A stretch of 64,000 nt of DNA from Gordonia sp. 'Campus' (GTDB lineage Bacteria > Actinomycetota > Actinomycetes > Mycobacteriales > Mycobacteriaceae). The notes below the pieces were generated by a model. That model was not told the origin of the DNA. It made no database searches and saw only the letters and a list, made by a program, of their open reading frames with translations. Of this stretch, positions 25,701 to 34,828 are shown piece after piece; the stretch's first letter is position 1, and every line of letters begins with the position of its first letter. The position numbers and the translations under genes were made by a program. The DNA lies in the NCBI RefSeq assembly GCF_022206305.1, contig NZ_JAKOIW010000003.1, positions 248,001-312,000 of the forward strand. Reading direction: 5' to 3'.

Positions 25701-26185
25701 TCGACCTCCTCGACGATCGAGTACACGAGTTCGCGCTCGCCCAGGAACCCGAGCGCCTCCAGCATCCGATTGCAGAAGGTGTGCGTGGTGGCGATCGTCG
25801 AGGCGTCGAAGTCGCTCAGTGCGCGTGCGAGATTGCGGCGGCGGGTGGCGATGTCGTCGGCGGAGCCGCTCGCCAGCATCCGGAGCAGCGGGTCGTCGGA
25901 GTCCCCGACGGCCGCCAGGGGGCGATCAGCAGTGTCGCCGGGCTGGAGGGACTCCAGCGCGTCGAGCAGCTCGCGTACGCGTTCGCGCATGCGCTCACGC
26001 AGTTCCGCGGATGCCGCCCGGCTGAACGTGACGAGCAGCATCTGCGAGATCGGTACGCCCTCGGCGATGTGCCGTGCCGCGAGCCCGACGATCGCGTAGG
26101 TCTTGCCGGTGCCCGCGCTCGCCTCCAGCACGGTGGTGTGCTCGGGCAGATCGGCAGTGATGTCGAAGGTGGCGGGGCCCGTCAT
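22760..26185 (-). CDS. recB: Exodeoxyribonuclease V beta chain (RecB helicase-nuclease)
   Basis: The 3'-5' helicase and sole nuclease of RecBCD, 1141 residues. Walker A is ASAGTGKT (22-29); VLVDEFQDTDPLQWEIL is motif II; GDPKQSIYGFRGAE is motif III. The C-terminal nuclease has the DYKTN motif at about 1037-1041, whose Asp and Lys are catalytic. A long, less conserved Glu/Asp/Pro-rich segment separates helicase and nuclease. ATG 26185 overlaps the recC stop (ATGA), and its own stop overlaps recD. It is likely essential for end resection; in mycobacteria RecBCD serves single-strand annealing more than recombination. Confidence 0.97.
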   Translation of the reverse strand: MTGPATFDITADLPEHTTVLEASAGTGKTYAIVGLAARHIAEGVPISQMLLVTFSRAASAELRERMRERVRELLDALESLQPGDTADRPLAAVGDSDDPLLRMLASGSADDIATRRRNLARALSDFDASTIATTHTFCNRMLEALGFLGERELVYSIVEEVDDLTEEVALDLYLRGFWSTDTPDFGFAEAREIARDAVRQASVDLAPDENDLADGANPDAVAARRVSFATAVRRIVETRKRDARVRTYDDLQAILHRIVTDPVVGERACARIRSTFSVVLVDEFQDTDPLQWEILRRCFHGHRRLILVGDPKQSIYGFRGAEVLSYLAAVSSADTLQALDVNRRSDGALVDALGHLYGHAALGHPDIVVHPVTASAAGSRLENGSPLRIRAFLRGDFASLNSYNLPSVKEVRARIATDVADDIAHTLAQGARIEVDGVARPVDPGDIAILVRLNSTIEPLQRELAERGVNSVIGSGVNVFSTTAAHHWLWVLRAVEQPSRSDRVRLAALTTLLGWSTERVATATEPDVAGLGAELSALGRVFVQGGFAAMAQRLLDTHDVAARVLATENGERVLTDLLQVSALCNKHVVESSDGLGALVEWLSERIADTSARQRYVDQSRRLDRDTQAVQIMTVHASKGLQFPIVYVPYGWDGTWIGDRGNITYHDESGKRRLDVGGGQAPGRAARRRRYAEETAGEDLRLLYVALTRARSQVVAWWAPSMNTASGPVHRLIFGRDNAVETPRADGEVVWSVGSDVPIPEDDSACVTVLRTLTDRDSLISVEPAGRIESAGPVPRPDPGPDPATLGVADFRRNIDQEWRRTSYSAIVADVAHGAPGTPAESVVTTGSEPAEDVLSDEPAGIPDAVGDVTGEDGVREGTPSLMNGLPYGAAFGTLVHEVLEYVDTSAPDIEVHVRELCSDAIGSLAADVDPGTLVNALVGVLTTPLGFGDLWGVDPGDRLAELDFELPLGPAEPHDTEPAAGATPGLLADLMDEHLAPEDSLREYSGHLRELPDRRLRGFLTGSIDSVLRTPEGRYVIVDYKTNRIRPGDLVVEDFDAAAMAGEMISAHYPLQAMLYSVALHRYLRWRVPDYDPVRHLGPVQYHFVRGMAGPDTPAGCGVFEWALPASLVTALSDALATGAR

Positions 26186-29100
26186 GTGCCCTCCCGGTGC
26201 GCGTTGAGTGGTGTCCACACGGCGCGTGCCAGACCGGCGAACAGCGGATCGTCCTCGCCCATCGGCAATTCGACGCCGCCGCAGGGGTTCTCTGCGAGGC
26301 CGCGGCGGGCCAGCAGGGCGTCGAACTCGACGTCGGCGAGCACGTCTCCGCCGAATGCGAGCCGGACGTATCGGTCGTGGCGGGGGCCGAACTTGTCGTC
26401 GAACACTTTGCGCGCGTTCATGAGTGCGAACTTGCTCCGACGGCCCGGGCCGTCGTTCTCGACGAAGGCGCACGCGGGCTCGAGCGGCAGGGGCAGCGGT
26501 CGACGCAACCCCTCGTCCCGGAGTCGCACCAAATCGTTCAGCAGGGAGACCGGATCGTCGGGACGTCGGAGGGTGATGGTGTGGGTTCCGCCACCGCGTG
26601 CGGCGCGTCCGACGAGCACCGCCGTCTGAACACGGCCCGCCGTGTCATTGCCCTGCGCTGCCGCGGCAGCCACCGACAACAGCGTGATCCAGCCGCTCAG
26701 TTGCTGTTTGGCCTTGAGCCGCGAATAGGTGGCGCGTACGACCGCCGCTGGACCATCCGGCTCGCCGAACACCTCGCCCACCGTCCCGTGGAGCCGCCGG
26801 CCGTCGGGCAACCGGACGAGGACGTCGAGGGTCGCCGGTGCACCGGACCGCAGCGGTTCGACGACGCCGTGCAGACGTGTGACCGCCCGGGAGATCGCCC
26901 TGAGCTCGCGCGTGCCGAAGGCGAACGGCGGCAGGGTGCCGCGCCGGAGTTCGGCTGCTTCGCAGTCGGCGATGGGCACGCCGGTCAGCATCCGCGACAG
27001 GAAACGATCCCCGATCCCCCACTTGTCCAGCGGATCGAGTTCGACGTCGAGCTGGTCGGCGTGCGGGGTGTCGTCGTCGGGGATACGTGCGCCGAGTCGC
27101 TGACGCACGAAGGCGGTGATCGGGTCGACGTGGAAGTCCACGAGAGCGGCCAGGTCGATGTCCTCGGTGTCGGAGGTGCGCTCGGGTGCGGGCAGCGTCT
27201 CGCGCGCGGCGACCACGACACCTCCCGACGGTTCCCGCATGCTCTTCGCCCCCTCGAGCAGCGCCGCGTCGTGGCTGAACGGACCCTCGACACCTGCGAC
27301 TCCGCCGGGCACGAAGTTGCGGGAGTCGAACCCGTGCAAGGTGTGTCGGCGTACGGGACTCGTGCCGGCGAGTCGTGTGAGGGTGTCGACCAGTTCACTC
27401 ACCACCACCGCCGGGGGCACGCGGCGGCCCGACACCGGGTCGGCGCCGCTGTAGAAGACGAGCAGCGCGTCCCGGGCGGCGCAGATGGCGTCGAGGAAAC
27501 ACTGTCGGTCCTCGTCCCGCGGATTGCGTTCGCCGATCAGCGGATCGACCCCGAGCACGTCGTCACCGTCGATCCGCTGTACGCGTGGGAAGACGTCGGC
27601 ATCGATGCCGAGCAGCACGATCACCCGGTGCGGCACCGACCGCATGGGCACCATGGTGCAGACGGTGAGCTCGCCGGTGCGGAAGTTCGACCGTGTGGGA
27701 CGTCCGGCGACCAGCGCCGACAACAGATCTCGGACGTCGGCCAGACGTAGGATCTCGTCCGAGCCGCCGGATGTGCTGTCGCCGAACGCTTCGCTCAGCA
27801 TCCGGATGGCCTGTGCGCGCTGCCAGTCCTCCGCGGGCTCGGTGTCGGTGAGCGAGGTCACGGCGTCGACGAGCGTCTGCGCCCAACGCTGGGCGGTCGC
27901 GGGCGTGCCCAACTCGGTCAGCACGTGTCCGAGCCGGGCGAGGAACTCGTCGAAGCGCCCGACGAGATCTATGCCGGTGCTCTCGACGCCCGCCAACGGC
28001 AGAGCCGTACCGAGCCATTCGTCATCGGCCTCCTCGGCCACCACCCCCAGGGCGATGCGGTCCAGGCCGGCGTCGAACGTGCCCTGCCGGAACCGCTCCA
28101 GCCCGTACCTCGCTCGTTGCACCGCATCGAGACCCCAGCGGACATGGCTGTGCGACAACCATTCCCGAACCAGGTCGAGATCGTCGTCGGTCATCGCGAA
28201 GCGGGCCCGGACCGGCGGGCTGCCGAGCAGGTCGACGACATCGCCCGCGGTGACCCGACCGGCGGCCAGTTCGACGACGCCCACGATGACATCGACGATC
28301 GGATTGACGTGTCGTATCCCTCGATCGGCGAGCCGGACACGCAGGTCGAAGGCCGGATGAGGAAGTCCGGCCTGGCCGAACGCCCCGCGGATCAGCGGCG
28401 CGAAGGTCTCGACGTCGGGACACATGATCAGGACATCACGCGGCTGCAGGGTCGGGTCGGCCGCGAACAGATGCAGCAGCCGGTCCCGCAGCACCTCGAT
28501 CTGCCGTTCGGGACCGTGGCAGGCGTGCACCTCGACCGAGTCGTCGGCGCGCACGCGGGACGAGGTCGCCGCGCCTGCGGTGTCGCCGGTCGTGTCGTTC
28601 CGGATGTCCGACTGGACCGCGCCGAGCAGAGTCGTTGCCCGTGGGGCGTCACGCGGTGGATGGTGCAGGTCGCGCTCGACGATGGGTTCGAGACGCAACT
28701 GCAGTTCTTGCAGATCTCGGGACAGACCCGCCAGCAACGGGTTTCCGAGCTCGGGCAGGGACCGCTCACGGCGACGCGGCGGGACCGCCACCCGTTCCGC
28801 GTCGGCGGCGACCCCGGCGACGTCCTCCCACCGGCCGATCTTCCCCCACAGCTGCGGACTCGGATGCGGGACGAACAGGTGGACGTCGTGGTGGACACCC
28901 GCTGCGCTCATGATCCGCCGGAACGACTCGGTGATCCGGGTGGGGCCGAAGACCGACAACCGCTCCGGGAGTCCCCCCGCCGACGCGTCCGCGCGCAACC
29001 GGTCACACACCTCGTCCAGGGTCTCCGCCGGATGTGGCCGGCCGATCTCGTCGCGGACCGCGCGCCAGAATCCCGGTTGCCACATCAGGTCGTCGCGTAG

Positions 29101-29640
29101 ACGGCCTCCCGCCCCGTCGAGATCGGCGCCCTCCGCCCAGTCCGCGATCATCGACGGCCGCGACCGCCCGTAGTGCTCGAACAACTCGGCGATGTGACGG
29201 GCGGTGGCGTAACGCCGGCCGATCCGGGGCGATTCGGCGTCTCCGGCGCCGATGTGACGGGCGATGACGTCGAGTTCGGGGTCGTCGATCCGGTCGTCGA
29301 GAACACGAAGAACCGGCCACGTGAGTTCGGCGGCCCGCCACGGTTCCGAGGCGGACAGCCGGGCCGCGGTCTCCAGACGGGTGCCGTTGATCACCGCGGC
29401 GCCGATGGCGTCGGCCAGACGTCCCGGACCCGTGAAGTCGATGTTGGCGGCGACGCCGTCGGATCCGGTGGTCCCCGATCCGAGTCGGCGGGCGAGATGC
29501 TGGGCCAGCCACCGTTCCACCCCGGCGACCGGTACCGACACGATCTCGGCCCGCATCGGGTCGCGCAGGGGACTCGACAGCACGTCGGCCAGGGCATCGG
29601 CAAGGGTGTCGGTGCGTTCGGCCCTGTGCAGGATCAACAC
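26182..29640 (-). CDS. recC: Exodeoxyribonuclease V gamma chain (RecC)
   Basis: The RecC scaffold and Chi-recognition subunit, 1152 residues, with an inactivated helicase fold. Family markers are VERWLAQHLARRLG near residues 26-39, ALPLAGVESTGIDLVGRF and VCTMVPMRSVPHRVIVLLGID. It is the first gene of the recCBD operon. The start is GTG 29640 (GTG-TTG-ATC-CTG), within the last of four 17-bp tandem repeats that spread upstream; the copies upstream also carry GTG but are out of frame or blocked by TGA. No conventional Shine-Dalgarno sequence precedes the GTG. Confidence 0.95.
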   Translation of the reverse strand: MLILHRAERTDTLADALADVLSSPLRDPMRAEIVSVPVAGVERWLAQHLARRLGSGTTGSDGVAANIDFTGPGRLADAIGAAVINGTRLETAARLSASEPWRAAELTWPVLRVLDDRIDDPELDVIARHIGAGDAESPRIGRRYATARHIAELFEHYGRSRPSMIADWAEGADLDGAGGRLRDDLMWQPGFWRAVRDEIGRPHPAETLDEVCDRLRADASAGGLPERLSVFGPTRITESFRRIMSAAGVHHDVHLFVPHPSPQLWGKIGRWEDVAGVAADAERVAVPPRRRERSLPELGNPLLAGLSRDLQELQLRLEPIVERDLHHPPRDAPRATTLLGAVQSDIRNDTTGDTAGAATSSRVRADDSVEVHACHGPERQIEVLRDRLLHLFAADPTLQPRDVLIMCPDVETFAPLIRGAFGQAGLPHPAFDLRVRLADRGIRHVNPIVDVIVGVVELAAGRVTAGDVVDLLGSPPVRARFAMTDDDLDLVREWLSHSHVRWGLDAVQRARYGLERFRQGTFDAGLDRIALGVVAEEADDEWLGTALPLAGVESTGIDLVGRFDEFLARLGHVLTELGTPATAQRWAQTLVDAVTSLTDTEPAEDWQRAQAIRMLSEAFGDSTSGGSDEILRLADVRDLLSALVAGRPTRSNFRTGELTVCTMVPMRSVPHRVIVLLGIDADVFPRVQRIDGDDVLGVDPLIGERNPRDEDRQCFLDAICAARDALLVFYSGADPVSGRRVPPAVVVSELVDTLTRLAGTSPVRRHTLHGFDSRNFVPGGVAGVEGPFSHDAALLEGAKSMREPSGGVVVAARETLPAPERTSDTEDIDLAALVDFHVDPITAFVRQRLGARIPDDDTPHADQLDVELDPLDKWGIGDRFLSRMLTGVPIADCEAAELRRGTLPPFAFGTRELRAISRAVTRLHGVVEPLRSGAPATLDVLVRLPDGRRLHGTVGEVFGEPDGPAAVVRATYSRLKAKQQLSGWITLLSVAAAAAQGNDTAGRVQTAVLVGRAARGGGTHTITLRRPDDPVSLLNDLVRLRDEGLRRPLPLPLEPACAFVENDGPGRRSKFALMNARKVFDDKFGPRHDRYVRLAFGGDVLADVEFDALLARRGLAENPCGGVELPMGEDDPLFAGLARAVWTPLNAHREGT

Positions 29641-29696
29641 GGCGGCAGGATCAACACGGCGGCCAGATCAACACGGCGGCAGGATCAACACGGCGG
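29629..29696. repeat. Four 17-bp tandem repeats across the recC start codon
   Basis: Units 29629-29645, 29646-29662, 29663-29679 and 29680-29696 share CAGGATCAACACGGCGG on the plus strand; unit 3 alone differs, by one or two bases. On the minus strand each unit contains CCGCCGTGTTGATC, so each carries a GTG-TTG-ATC start-like sequence. The unit nearest the gene supplies the actual recC start. Confidence 0.92.
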
Positions 29697-29712
29697 GTTC
29701 GGCTCGGCGTCG

Positions 29713-30243
29713 TCAGCCGGCGACGTGCGCTCGCGGGGCGTGGAATCGGGCGGGTTCGCCGAGGCGGGCGGTCAGCAGCGCCCGTGCGTCGTCGGGGATC
29801 GGCGACGGACGACCGGTGTCCGGGTCGACCACCACCATCGTCGTCTCGGCGGTCGCGCACAGCGTGCCCGACTGATCGAACAGGCGCAGCACCATGACGA
29901 ACGAGGACCGGCCGACACGTCCGATGCACGTCCGGATGTGGACGGGATCGACCGAGTAGTAGACGGGTGCGGAGAACTCGATGTCCTGGCGCGCGACCAG
30001 GAAGGAGAAGTTGCGTGGACGTCCGGGCATCCACTCCAGGAACGAGCGGACCCGGCTCTCCTCGAACAGGCGCGAGATCTGCACGTTGTTGATGTGGTTG
30101 TTGATGTCCATGTCGCCCCAGCGCAACGACACCGGCACGTCCAGGGAGTAGCCGGGACCATCGCCGGCTCCGTCGGTAGAGGATGCGCCGGCGGCCATCG
30201 CGGCGGCCGAGGTCGAGGCAGGGGAAGCGGGGTCGAGGTCCAC
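29713..30243 (-). CDS. Acyl-CoA thioesterase, hotdog fold
   Basis: A 176-residue 4HBT-family thioesterase. The core VSLRWGDMDINNHINNVQ (about residues 38-55) contains the D-x-x-x-H-x-x-N active-site pattern of YbgC/FadM-like enzymes. Residues 1-30 are a low-complexity Ala/Ser/Gly tail. GTG 30243 is chosen because TAAGAT (30251-30256, minus strand) lies 7 nt upstream and because the frame beyond it is implausible. The acyl chain is unknown. It lies just upstream of recC on the same strand but is separated by the repeat array. Confidence 0.85.
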   Translation of the reverse strand: MDLDPASPASTSAAAMAAGASSTDGAGDGPGYSLDVPVSLRWGDMDINNHINNVQISRLFEESRVRSFLEWMPGRPRNFSFLVARQDIEFSAPVYYSVDPVHIRTCIGRVGRSSFVMVLRLFDQSGTLCATAETTMVVVDPDTGRPSPIPDDARALLTARLGEPARFHAPRAHVAG

Positions 30244-30250
30244 GGGCGAG

Positions 30251-30256
30251 ATCTTA
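30251..30256 (-). promoter_or_regulatory. Predicted leaderless -10 hexamer (TAAGAT) for the thioesterase
   Basis: On the minus strand TAAGAT is followed by CTCGCCC and GTG 30243. It is close to the ideal TANNNT and decides the start. Confidence 0.5.
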
Positions 30257-30381
30257 GTGCGAGACACGCGTGCCCTGAACTGCGGCACGCGTCGCCGATC
30301 AGGTCGTAGACTCTCGCCGGGGCAGGAATCCGAGGTGGACAGTGGTGTGCGGCCGTGCGGCGGCCGCGGTGAGGGGTTCGG

Positions 30382-30987
30382 GTGAACATCGACACGGCGA
30401 GGGCCCGACTCCGCCCGGTGTCGTTCGTCGACGTCGACGAGCTCGTTCACCTGGACAGCGATCCCGAGGTCATGCGTTTCGTGAGCGGTGGCGCTCCCAC
30501 CCCGCGCGCCGTCATCGAGGACTGGGTGGTTCCCCGCGCCGAGACCGAACGACGGATGTACGGGACGGGCACCTGGGTGCTGTGCGATCCCGCGACGACC
30601 GCATTTCTCGGGTGGGTCTCCCTGCGCACCCCACGACACAGCACTCGCGCCGAACTCGAGCTGAGTTACCGGCTGCGCCGCACGGTCTGGGGTCGGGGAC
30701 TCGCCACCGAGGCCGCTTTCGCGATGATCGCCTTCGCTTTCGACCACCTGAGCACCGACCGGGTCTTCGCCGGCACCGTCGCCCGCAACGCGCCGTCGAG
30801 GCGCGTGATGGAGAAGCTCGGCATGACGCTCTCCGCGATTCACCTCTGCGACGACGCGGCCGACTCCGCCGAGCTGCTCGCCATCCATCCGGATCGGGAC
30901 CGGTCCGAGGTGGAGTACGAGATCCTGCGTGCCGACTGGCAGGAGCGGTCCCTGCGCTGGTCGTCGGCGGGCGATCTGTCCGCGTGA
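30382..30987 (+). CDS. GNAT-family N-acetyltransferase (RimJ/RimL type)
   Basis: A 201-residue acetyltransferase. The N-terminus TARARLRPVSFVDVDELVHL is typical of the RimJ/RimL group. The acetyl-CoA binding strand and loop read LSYRLRRTVWGRGLATEAA (about residues 95-113), matching the R/Q-x-x-G-x-G/A motif, and ARNAPSRRVMEKLGM gives the conserved motif B end. It is presumed to acetylate an alpha-amino group or small molecule; the target is unknown. GTG 30382 follows GAGGGG at 30371-30376. A TAGACT at 30307-30312 may be its -10. Confidence 0.9.
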   Translation: MNIDTARARLRPVSFVDVDELVHLDSDPEVMRFVSGGAPTPRAVIEDWVVPRAETERRMYGTGTWVLCDPATTAFLGWVSLRTPRHSTRAELELSYRLRRTVWGRGLATEAAFAMIAFAFDHLSTDRVFAGTVARNAPSRRVMEKLGMTLSAIHLCDDAADSAELLAIHPDRDRSEVEYEILRADWQERSLRWSSAGDLSA

Positions 30988-31158
30988 ACGCAACACCCCT
31001 CTGGACGCGCCAGCCCGATCATCATTGACTACCGTTGACGGTGTGCACGGTCTTGCTCCGGCTCCGTCGCCACGCGGTTGCGCCGGGTGGCGCTCGACAC
31101 CCCCGGTCGAGTTGTCCGCAAGATCGTCGTCCATCGAGCGAGAAGGAGATGTCTGGAG

Positions 31159-32676
31159 ATGAGCAGCCCCGCCGCCCAGGCCCCCGCTGTAGCGGCCACC
31201 ACCCGCAGGAAAGTGGTCATCATCGGTTCCGGCTTCGGCGGATTGTTCGCCGCCCAGCGCCTGGCGAAGGCCGACGTCGATGTCACGCTGATCGCCAAGA
31301 CCACCCATCACCTCTTCCAGCCGATGCTCTACCAGGTCGCGACCGGCATCGTCGCCGAAGGTGAGATCGCCCCGGCAACCCGCGTGGTGCTGCGCAAGCA
31401 GAAGAACACCGCCGTGCTGATGGGTGACGTGACCGAGATCGATCTCACCGCGAAGACGGTGACCTCGCAGCTCCTCGAACGCGTCACCGTCACGCCGTAC
31501 GACGACCTGATCGTGGCGGCCGGTGCCGACCAGTCCTACTTCGGCAACGACCACTTCGCCGAGTACGCGCCCGGCATGAAGACCATCGACCACGCGCTCG
31601 AACTCCGCGGACGCATCCTCGGTGCCTTCGAACAGGCCGAGCTGTCGCACGACCCGGCCGAGCGTGCCAAACTACTCACCTTCGTTGTCGTCGGAGCCGG
31701 ACCGACCGGCGTCGAGCTGGCCGGTCAGATCGCCGAGATGAGCGACAAGACCCTCAAGGGCGCGTTCCGCAACATCGATCCCACCGAGGCGCGGGTCATC
31801 CTGCTCGACGCCGCGCCCGCGGTGCTGCCCCCCTTCGGCCCGAAGCTCGGGGCCAAGGCGGCCGCCCGGCTCGAGCGGATGGGCGTGGAGATCCAGCTGA
31901 ACGCGATGGTCGTCGACGTCGACTACGACGGGCTCGTCGTCAAGGAGAAGGACGGCACCACCCGGCGCATCGAATCGCAGTGCAAGGTCTGGTCGGCCGG
32001 CGTGCAGGCCAGCCCACTCGGCCGGCAGCTCGCCGAACAGTCGGGTGTCGAACTCGATCGCGCCGGACGGGTGAAGGTGCTCCCCGACCTCACGATCCCC
32101 GGTCACCCCGAGGTGTTCGTGGTCGGCGACATGATGGCCGTCGACGGTGTCCCCGGTGTCGCCCAGGGCGCCATCCAGGGTGGCCGTTACGCGGCTGATG
32201 CCATCAAGGCCGAGCTGAAGGGGCAGACCCCCGACCAGCGCAAACCGTTCAGCTATTACGACAAGGGCTCGATGGCGACCATCTCGCGGTACTCCGCGGT
32301 GATGCAGGTGCCGATCCCCGGTATCAAGAAGACGTTCGAGACCGAAGGTTACTTCGCCTGGCTCGGCTGGCTCGCGCTGCACCTGGTGTACCTCGTGGGC
32401 TTCCGCAACCGGTTGAACACGCTCATCAACTGGTTCTTCGCGTTCACCACCCGCGGTCGCTCGCAACTCGCCGTCACCGAGCAGCAGGTCTACGCGCGAA
32501 CGGCCATCGGGCAGCTCTCCGCGCTCGAGAAGGCCGGCACCCCGTCGGACTCGGAGCCGGCGAAGACCGATGCCGGGACGGTGGACTCGGAATCGACGGC
32601 CGCGGAGACGACCGGTTCGGTGCCGACCGAGGGCAAGGACGCCGACGGCAAGGACTCCGAGGCCGAGGCCAGCTGA
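31159..32676 (+). CDS. ndh: Type II NADH:quinone oxidoreductase
   Basis: A membrane-associated, non-proton-pumping NADH dehydrogenase of 505 residues that passes electrons to menaquinone. The FAD motif VIIGSGFGGLFAA lies at about 20-32, the NADH motif FVVVGAGPTGVELAG near 173-187, and the quinone-site AQGAIQGG near 333. An amphipathic or membrane helix with EGYFAWLGWLALHLVYLVGF is near 393-412. The last 50 residues are a low-complexity Glu/Asp/Ser tail. ATG 31159 has GAAGGAG at 31142-31148. It is convergent with ureD, as ndh is in M. tuberculosis. Confidence 0.95.
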   Translation: MSSPAAQAPAVAATTRRKVVIIGSGFGGLFAAQRLAKADVDVTLIAKTTHHLFQPMLYQVATGIVAEGEIAPATRVVLRKQKNTAVLMGDVTEIDLTAKTVTSQLLERVTVTPYDDLIVAAGADQSYFGNDHFAEYAPGMKTIDHALELRGRILGAFEQAELSHDPAERAKLLTFVVVGAGPTGVELAGQIAEMSDKTLKGAFRNIDPTEARVILLDAAPAVLPPFGPKLGAKAAARLERMGVEIQLNAMVVDVDYDGLVVKEKDGTTRRIESQCKVWSAGVQASPLGRQLAEQSGVELDRAGRVKVLPDLTIPGHPEVFVVGDMMAVDGVPGVAQGAIQGGRYAADAIKAELKGQTPDQRKPFSYYDKGSMATISRYSAVMQVPIPGIKKTFETEGYFAWLGWLALHLVYLVGFRNRLNTLINWFFAFTTRGRSQLAVTEQQVYARTAIGQLSALEKAGTPSDSEPAKTDAGTVDSESTAAETTGSVPTEGKDADGKDSEAEAS

Positions 32677-32683
32677 CGCGGCG

Positions 32684-32719
32684 GCCGTGCGACAGGTCCC
32701 GCCGGGCCTATCGCACGGC
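32684..32719. terminator. Hairpin between convergent ndh and ureD
   Basis: GCCGTGCGA (32684-32692) pairs perfectly with TCGCACGGC (32711-32719); the 18-nt interior (AGGTCC/GGGCCT) can pair further. The right arm is inside the last codons of ureD. It is probably bidirectional. Confidence 0.6.
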
Positions 32720-33439
32720 GGCGAGTGCGTCGAGTTCGTGGGCGTCGACCAGACGTCGGGTCGCCGCGACCGACGCACCCAGGGCGTTGGTCAGGCTCGC
32801 ACCGCCGACAAGGCTGAGGCGGGCCGCGAACTCGGTGGGGTGCACCGCGTCCGGTCGACGATCCGGGTAGCGGAACACGCTGCTCATGGCTCGATGCCCG
32901 ATCGCGCCGGCCGGTGTCCCGGCGCCGAGGGCGACGCGGTGGGCCAGCACGATGTCGCCGCCCACCTCCACCCGTAATCCCCCGGTCCAGGTGCCGGTCC
33001 GGTCACGGTCGACCGTGGCGGCCGACATCGTCGTCGCCCGTCCTATCTGAACGTGTTCGTGCAGGTCGAGCGTGGCGTCGGCCCCCATCCGCACGACGAT
33101 GTCGGAATCGTGGCTCGCGCCGCCGGCCACCACGGTCGGCTGCGTGTCGAGCCGTAGATGACCGCCCTCGGCGACCTCGATGTCCCACCTCATCACCGAA
33201 TCGGTACGACCTCGCGCCGGCAACGCGATGGTGGCGGCCACACTGCCGACGCTCAGGTGCGCACCGGTCTCGACCCGCACCCGCACGACGATCTCGTCGC
33301 CGCCGAGCGGGGTCGCCGCGGTGCCGATCAACTGGACATGACCTGGGCCGACGACCCGGACCCCGAGGCCGCCCGACGCCCGGTGGCGGACGCCGCGATC
33401 AGCGGTCGCGACGATGTCGACCTCGGTGCGCAAGGTCAT
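32708..33439 (-). CDS. ureD: Urease accessory protein UreD
   Basis: The scaffold that binds apo-urease and forms the UreD-UreF-UreG complex for nickel delivery. At 243 residues it is short, as in mycobacterial UreD. Recognisable text includes [33 protein letters not shown] at the C-terminus (given here as the region from about residue 208) and [20 protein letters not shown] near 36-55. It starts at ATG 33439, overlapping the ureG stop (ATGA), and ends the operon at a convergent hairpin with ndh. The order ureABCFGD is that of M. tuberculosis. Confidence 0.9.
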   Translation of the reverse strand: MTLRTEVDIVATADRGVRHRASGGLGVRVVGPGHVQLIGTAATPLGGDEIVVRVRVETGAHLSVGSVAATIALPARGRTDSVMRWDIEVAEGGHLRLDTQPTVVAGGASHDSDIVVRMGADATLDLHEHVQIGRATTMSAATVDRDRTGTWTGGLRVEVGGDIVLAHRVALGAGTPAGAIGHRAMSSVFRYPDRRPDAVHPTEFAARLSLVGGASLTNALGASVAATRRLVDAHELDALAAVR

Positions 33440-34122
33440 CCCGCCGGAACGGGCGCCGCCAACTGGGCGCGAACCCAGGCGAGCACGTCGGTCGCCGCCG
33501 GATCGTCGGTCAGCGAGATCAAGGCGGTCGGCCGGTCGTCGCGGGCCTTCGCAGCATCGCGCCGCATGACGTCGAGGTCGGCATTGACGCGTTCGGCGAG
33601 ATCGATCTTGTTGATGACCAACAAATCGGAGAACGTGACGCCCGGACCACCCTTCCGCGGCACCTTGTCGCCCCCGGCGACGTCGATGACGAAGATCTGC
33701 ACGTCGATGAGACCGGTCGAGAAGGTGGCCGTCAGATTGTCGCCACCCGACTCCACGAGGATCAGGTCAAGTGGCGGGTTGGCCTCGACTAGGTCGTCGA
33801 TGGCATCGAGATTCGCGGTGATGTCGTCGCGGATCGCGGTGTGCGGGCAGCCGCCGGTCTGCACGGCGGTGATCCGCTCGTCGGGCAGAACCGCGTTGCG
33901 GCGCAGGAAGTCCGCGTCCTCGGTGGTGTAGATGTCGTTGGTCAGCACGGCGACCGACAACTCGTCCCGCAGTTGACGACACAGCGCGGCCACGAGCGCC
34001 GTCTTGCCGGACCCCACCGGTCCGCCGACCCCGATGCGGAGCGCCTCCCCCGGCTCCCTGCGCCGGCGCGGGCGGTCGTGATCGTGGGTGTGGGGCTGCC
34101 CGTCGATGAGATGCGGGGGCAT
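33436..34122 (-). CDS. ureG: Urease accessory GTPase UreG
   Basis: The SIMIBI-class GTPase that powers nickel insertion into urease, 228 residues. The P-loop is GGPVGSGKT (33-41). The nickel-binding CPH motif is present in [13 protein letters not shown], and NKIDLA gives nucleotide specificity. The N-terminus carries a short His-rich stretch (HTHDHD, 11-16) that could hold nickel and may partly make up for the absence of ureE. ATG 34122 is preceded by GGAGA; 40 bp separate it from ureF. Confidence 0.96.
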   Translation of the reverse strand: MPPHLIDGQPHTHDHDRPRRRREPGEALRIGVGGPVGSGKTALVAALCRQLRDELSVAVLTNDIYTTEDADFLRRNAVLPDERITAVQTGGCPHTAIRDDITANLDAIDDLVEANPPLDLILVESGGDNLTATFSTGLIDVQIFVIDVAGGDKVPRKGGPGVTFSDLLVINKIDLAERVNADLDVMRRDAAKARDDRPTALISLTDDPAATDVLAWVRAQLAAPVPAG

Positions 34123-34162
34123 GGGGTCTCCTCTGGGTCGGGACGCGTGGAGAAGCGTCGGA

Positions 34163-34828
34163 TCAGGACATGAAGAGCGGCATCGATTGCCGCTCATGAC
34201 GTTCGGCGAAGATGTCGAGCACGGGATCGGACAGGTCGGCCAGCCCCACCGCGGCCTGGGCCGCGACGCGTTCACATTCCGCGCCGAGCTCGGCGATCAT
34301 GATGGAGACGTCGGCGGGGTCGAGTGCGAGCAACCGCTGCCCGGCGGTCGCCGAGCCGCTCATCGCGGTGTAGACCAGGACCAGAGCGGTGTGGAAACCC
34401 GACAGGGACGACGCCGCACCGATCGAACCGCTGATGACCGGTAGATGTGTGGTCGGACGGTGTGCGGACCAGTCGGTGTCGGGCCACATCCGCCGGGCCA
34501 GACGCAGCATTCCCCGCCCCTGCGCCAGCGACGCCTTGCGCGCCGCGGCCGACGGAGTGCGCGCGTCGGTCTCACGTTGCGCCGTGCCCACGTCGAGTGC
34601 GCCGTCGGCGACCGCGGCCGCCACCGAGGCGGCGACCAGTGCCCCGGTGGTGACGCGCCGGTACAGGAAGTCGGCGAGATCTCTTGTACTGCGGACGAAT
34701 CCGTCCGCGATGGCCTGTTCGACGCCGCCGGAATGGACGTGACCGCCGACGGGCAGGCGTGAATCCGCCAGGGCGAGCATCATGGCCAGCGGGGCGTGCA
34801 GCGCCACAGACGTGTTCGGGCCTTCCAT
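34163..34828 (-). CDS. ureF: Urease accessory protein UreF
   Basis: An all-helical accessory protein of 221 residues that bridges UreD and UreG. Family text includes [23 protein letters not shown] (residues 14 on, [14 protein letters not shown] being diagnostic) and [18 protein letters not shown] 34828 shares one base with the ureC stop (TGATG), so translation is coupled. Nothing unusual is seen. Confidence 0.94.
   Translation of the reverse strand: MEGPNTSVALHAPLAMMLALADSRLPVGGHVHSGGVEQAIADGFVRSTRDLADFLYRRVTTGALVAASVAAAVADGALDVGTAQRETDARTPSAAARKASLAQGRGMLRLARRMWPDTDWSAHRPTTHLPVISGSIGAASSLSGFHTALVLVYTAMSGSATAGQRLLALDPADVSIMIAELGAECERVAAQAAVGLADLSDPVLDIFAERHERQSMPLFMS

Noticed and set aside
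23999..26629. Very long open frame antisense to recB (over 800 codons)
   Set aside because: It is a GC-rich shadow of the recB/recC coding frames, with Arg/His/Gly-rich text and no domain. The recBCD frames on the other strand have full motifs.
29713..31650. A thioesterase with a 470-residue N-terminal extension
   Set aside because: The extension runs antisense through the GNAT and ndh genes and is Arg/Gly/His-rich; a leaderless-type promoter and GTG at 30243 give a normal-length enzyme.
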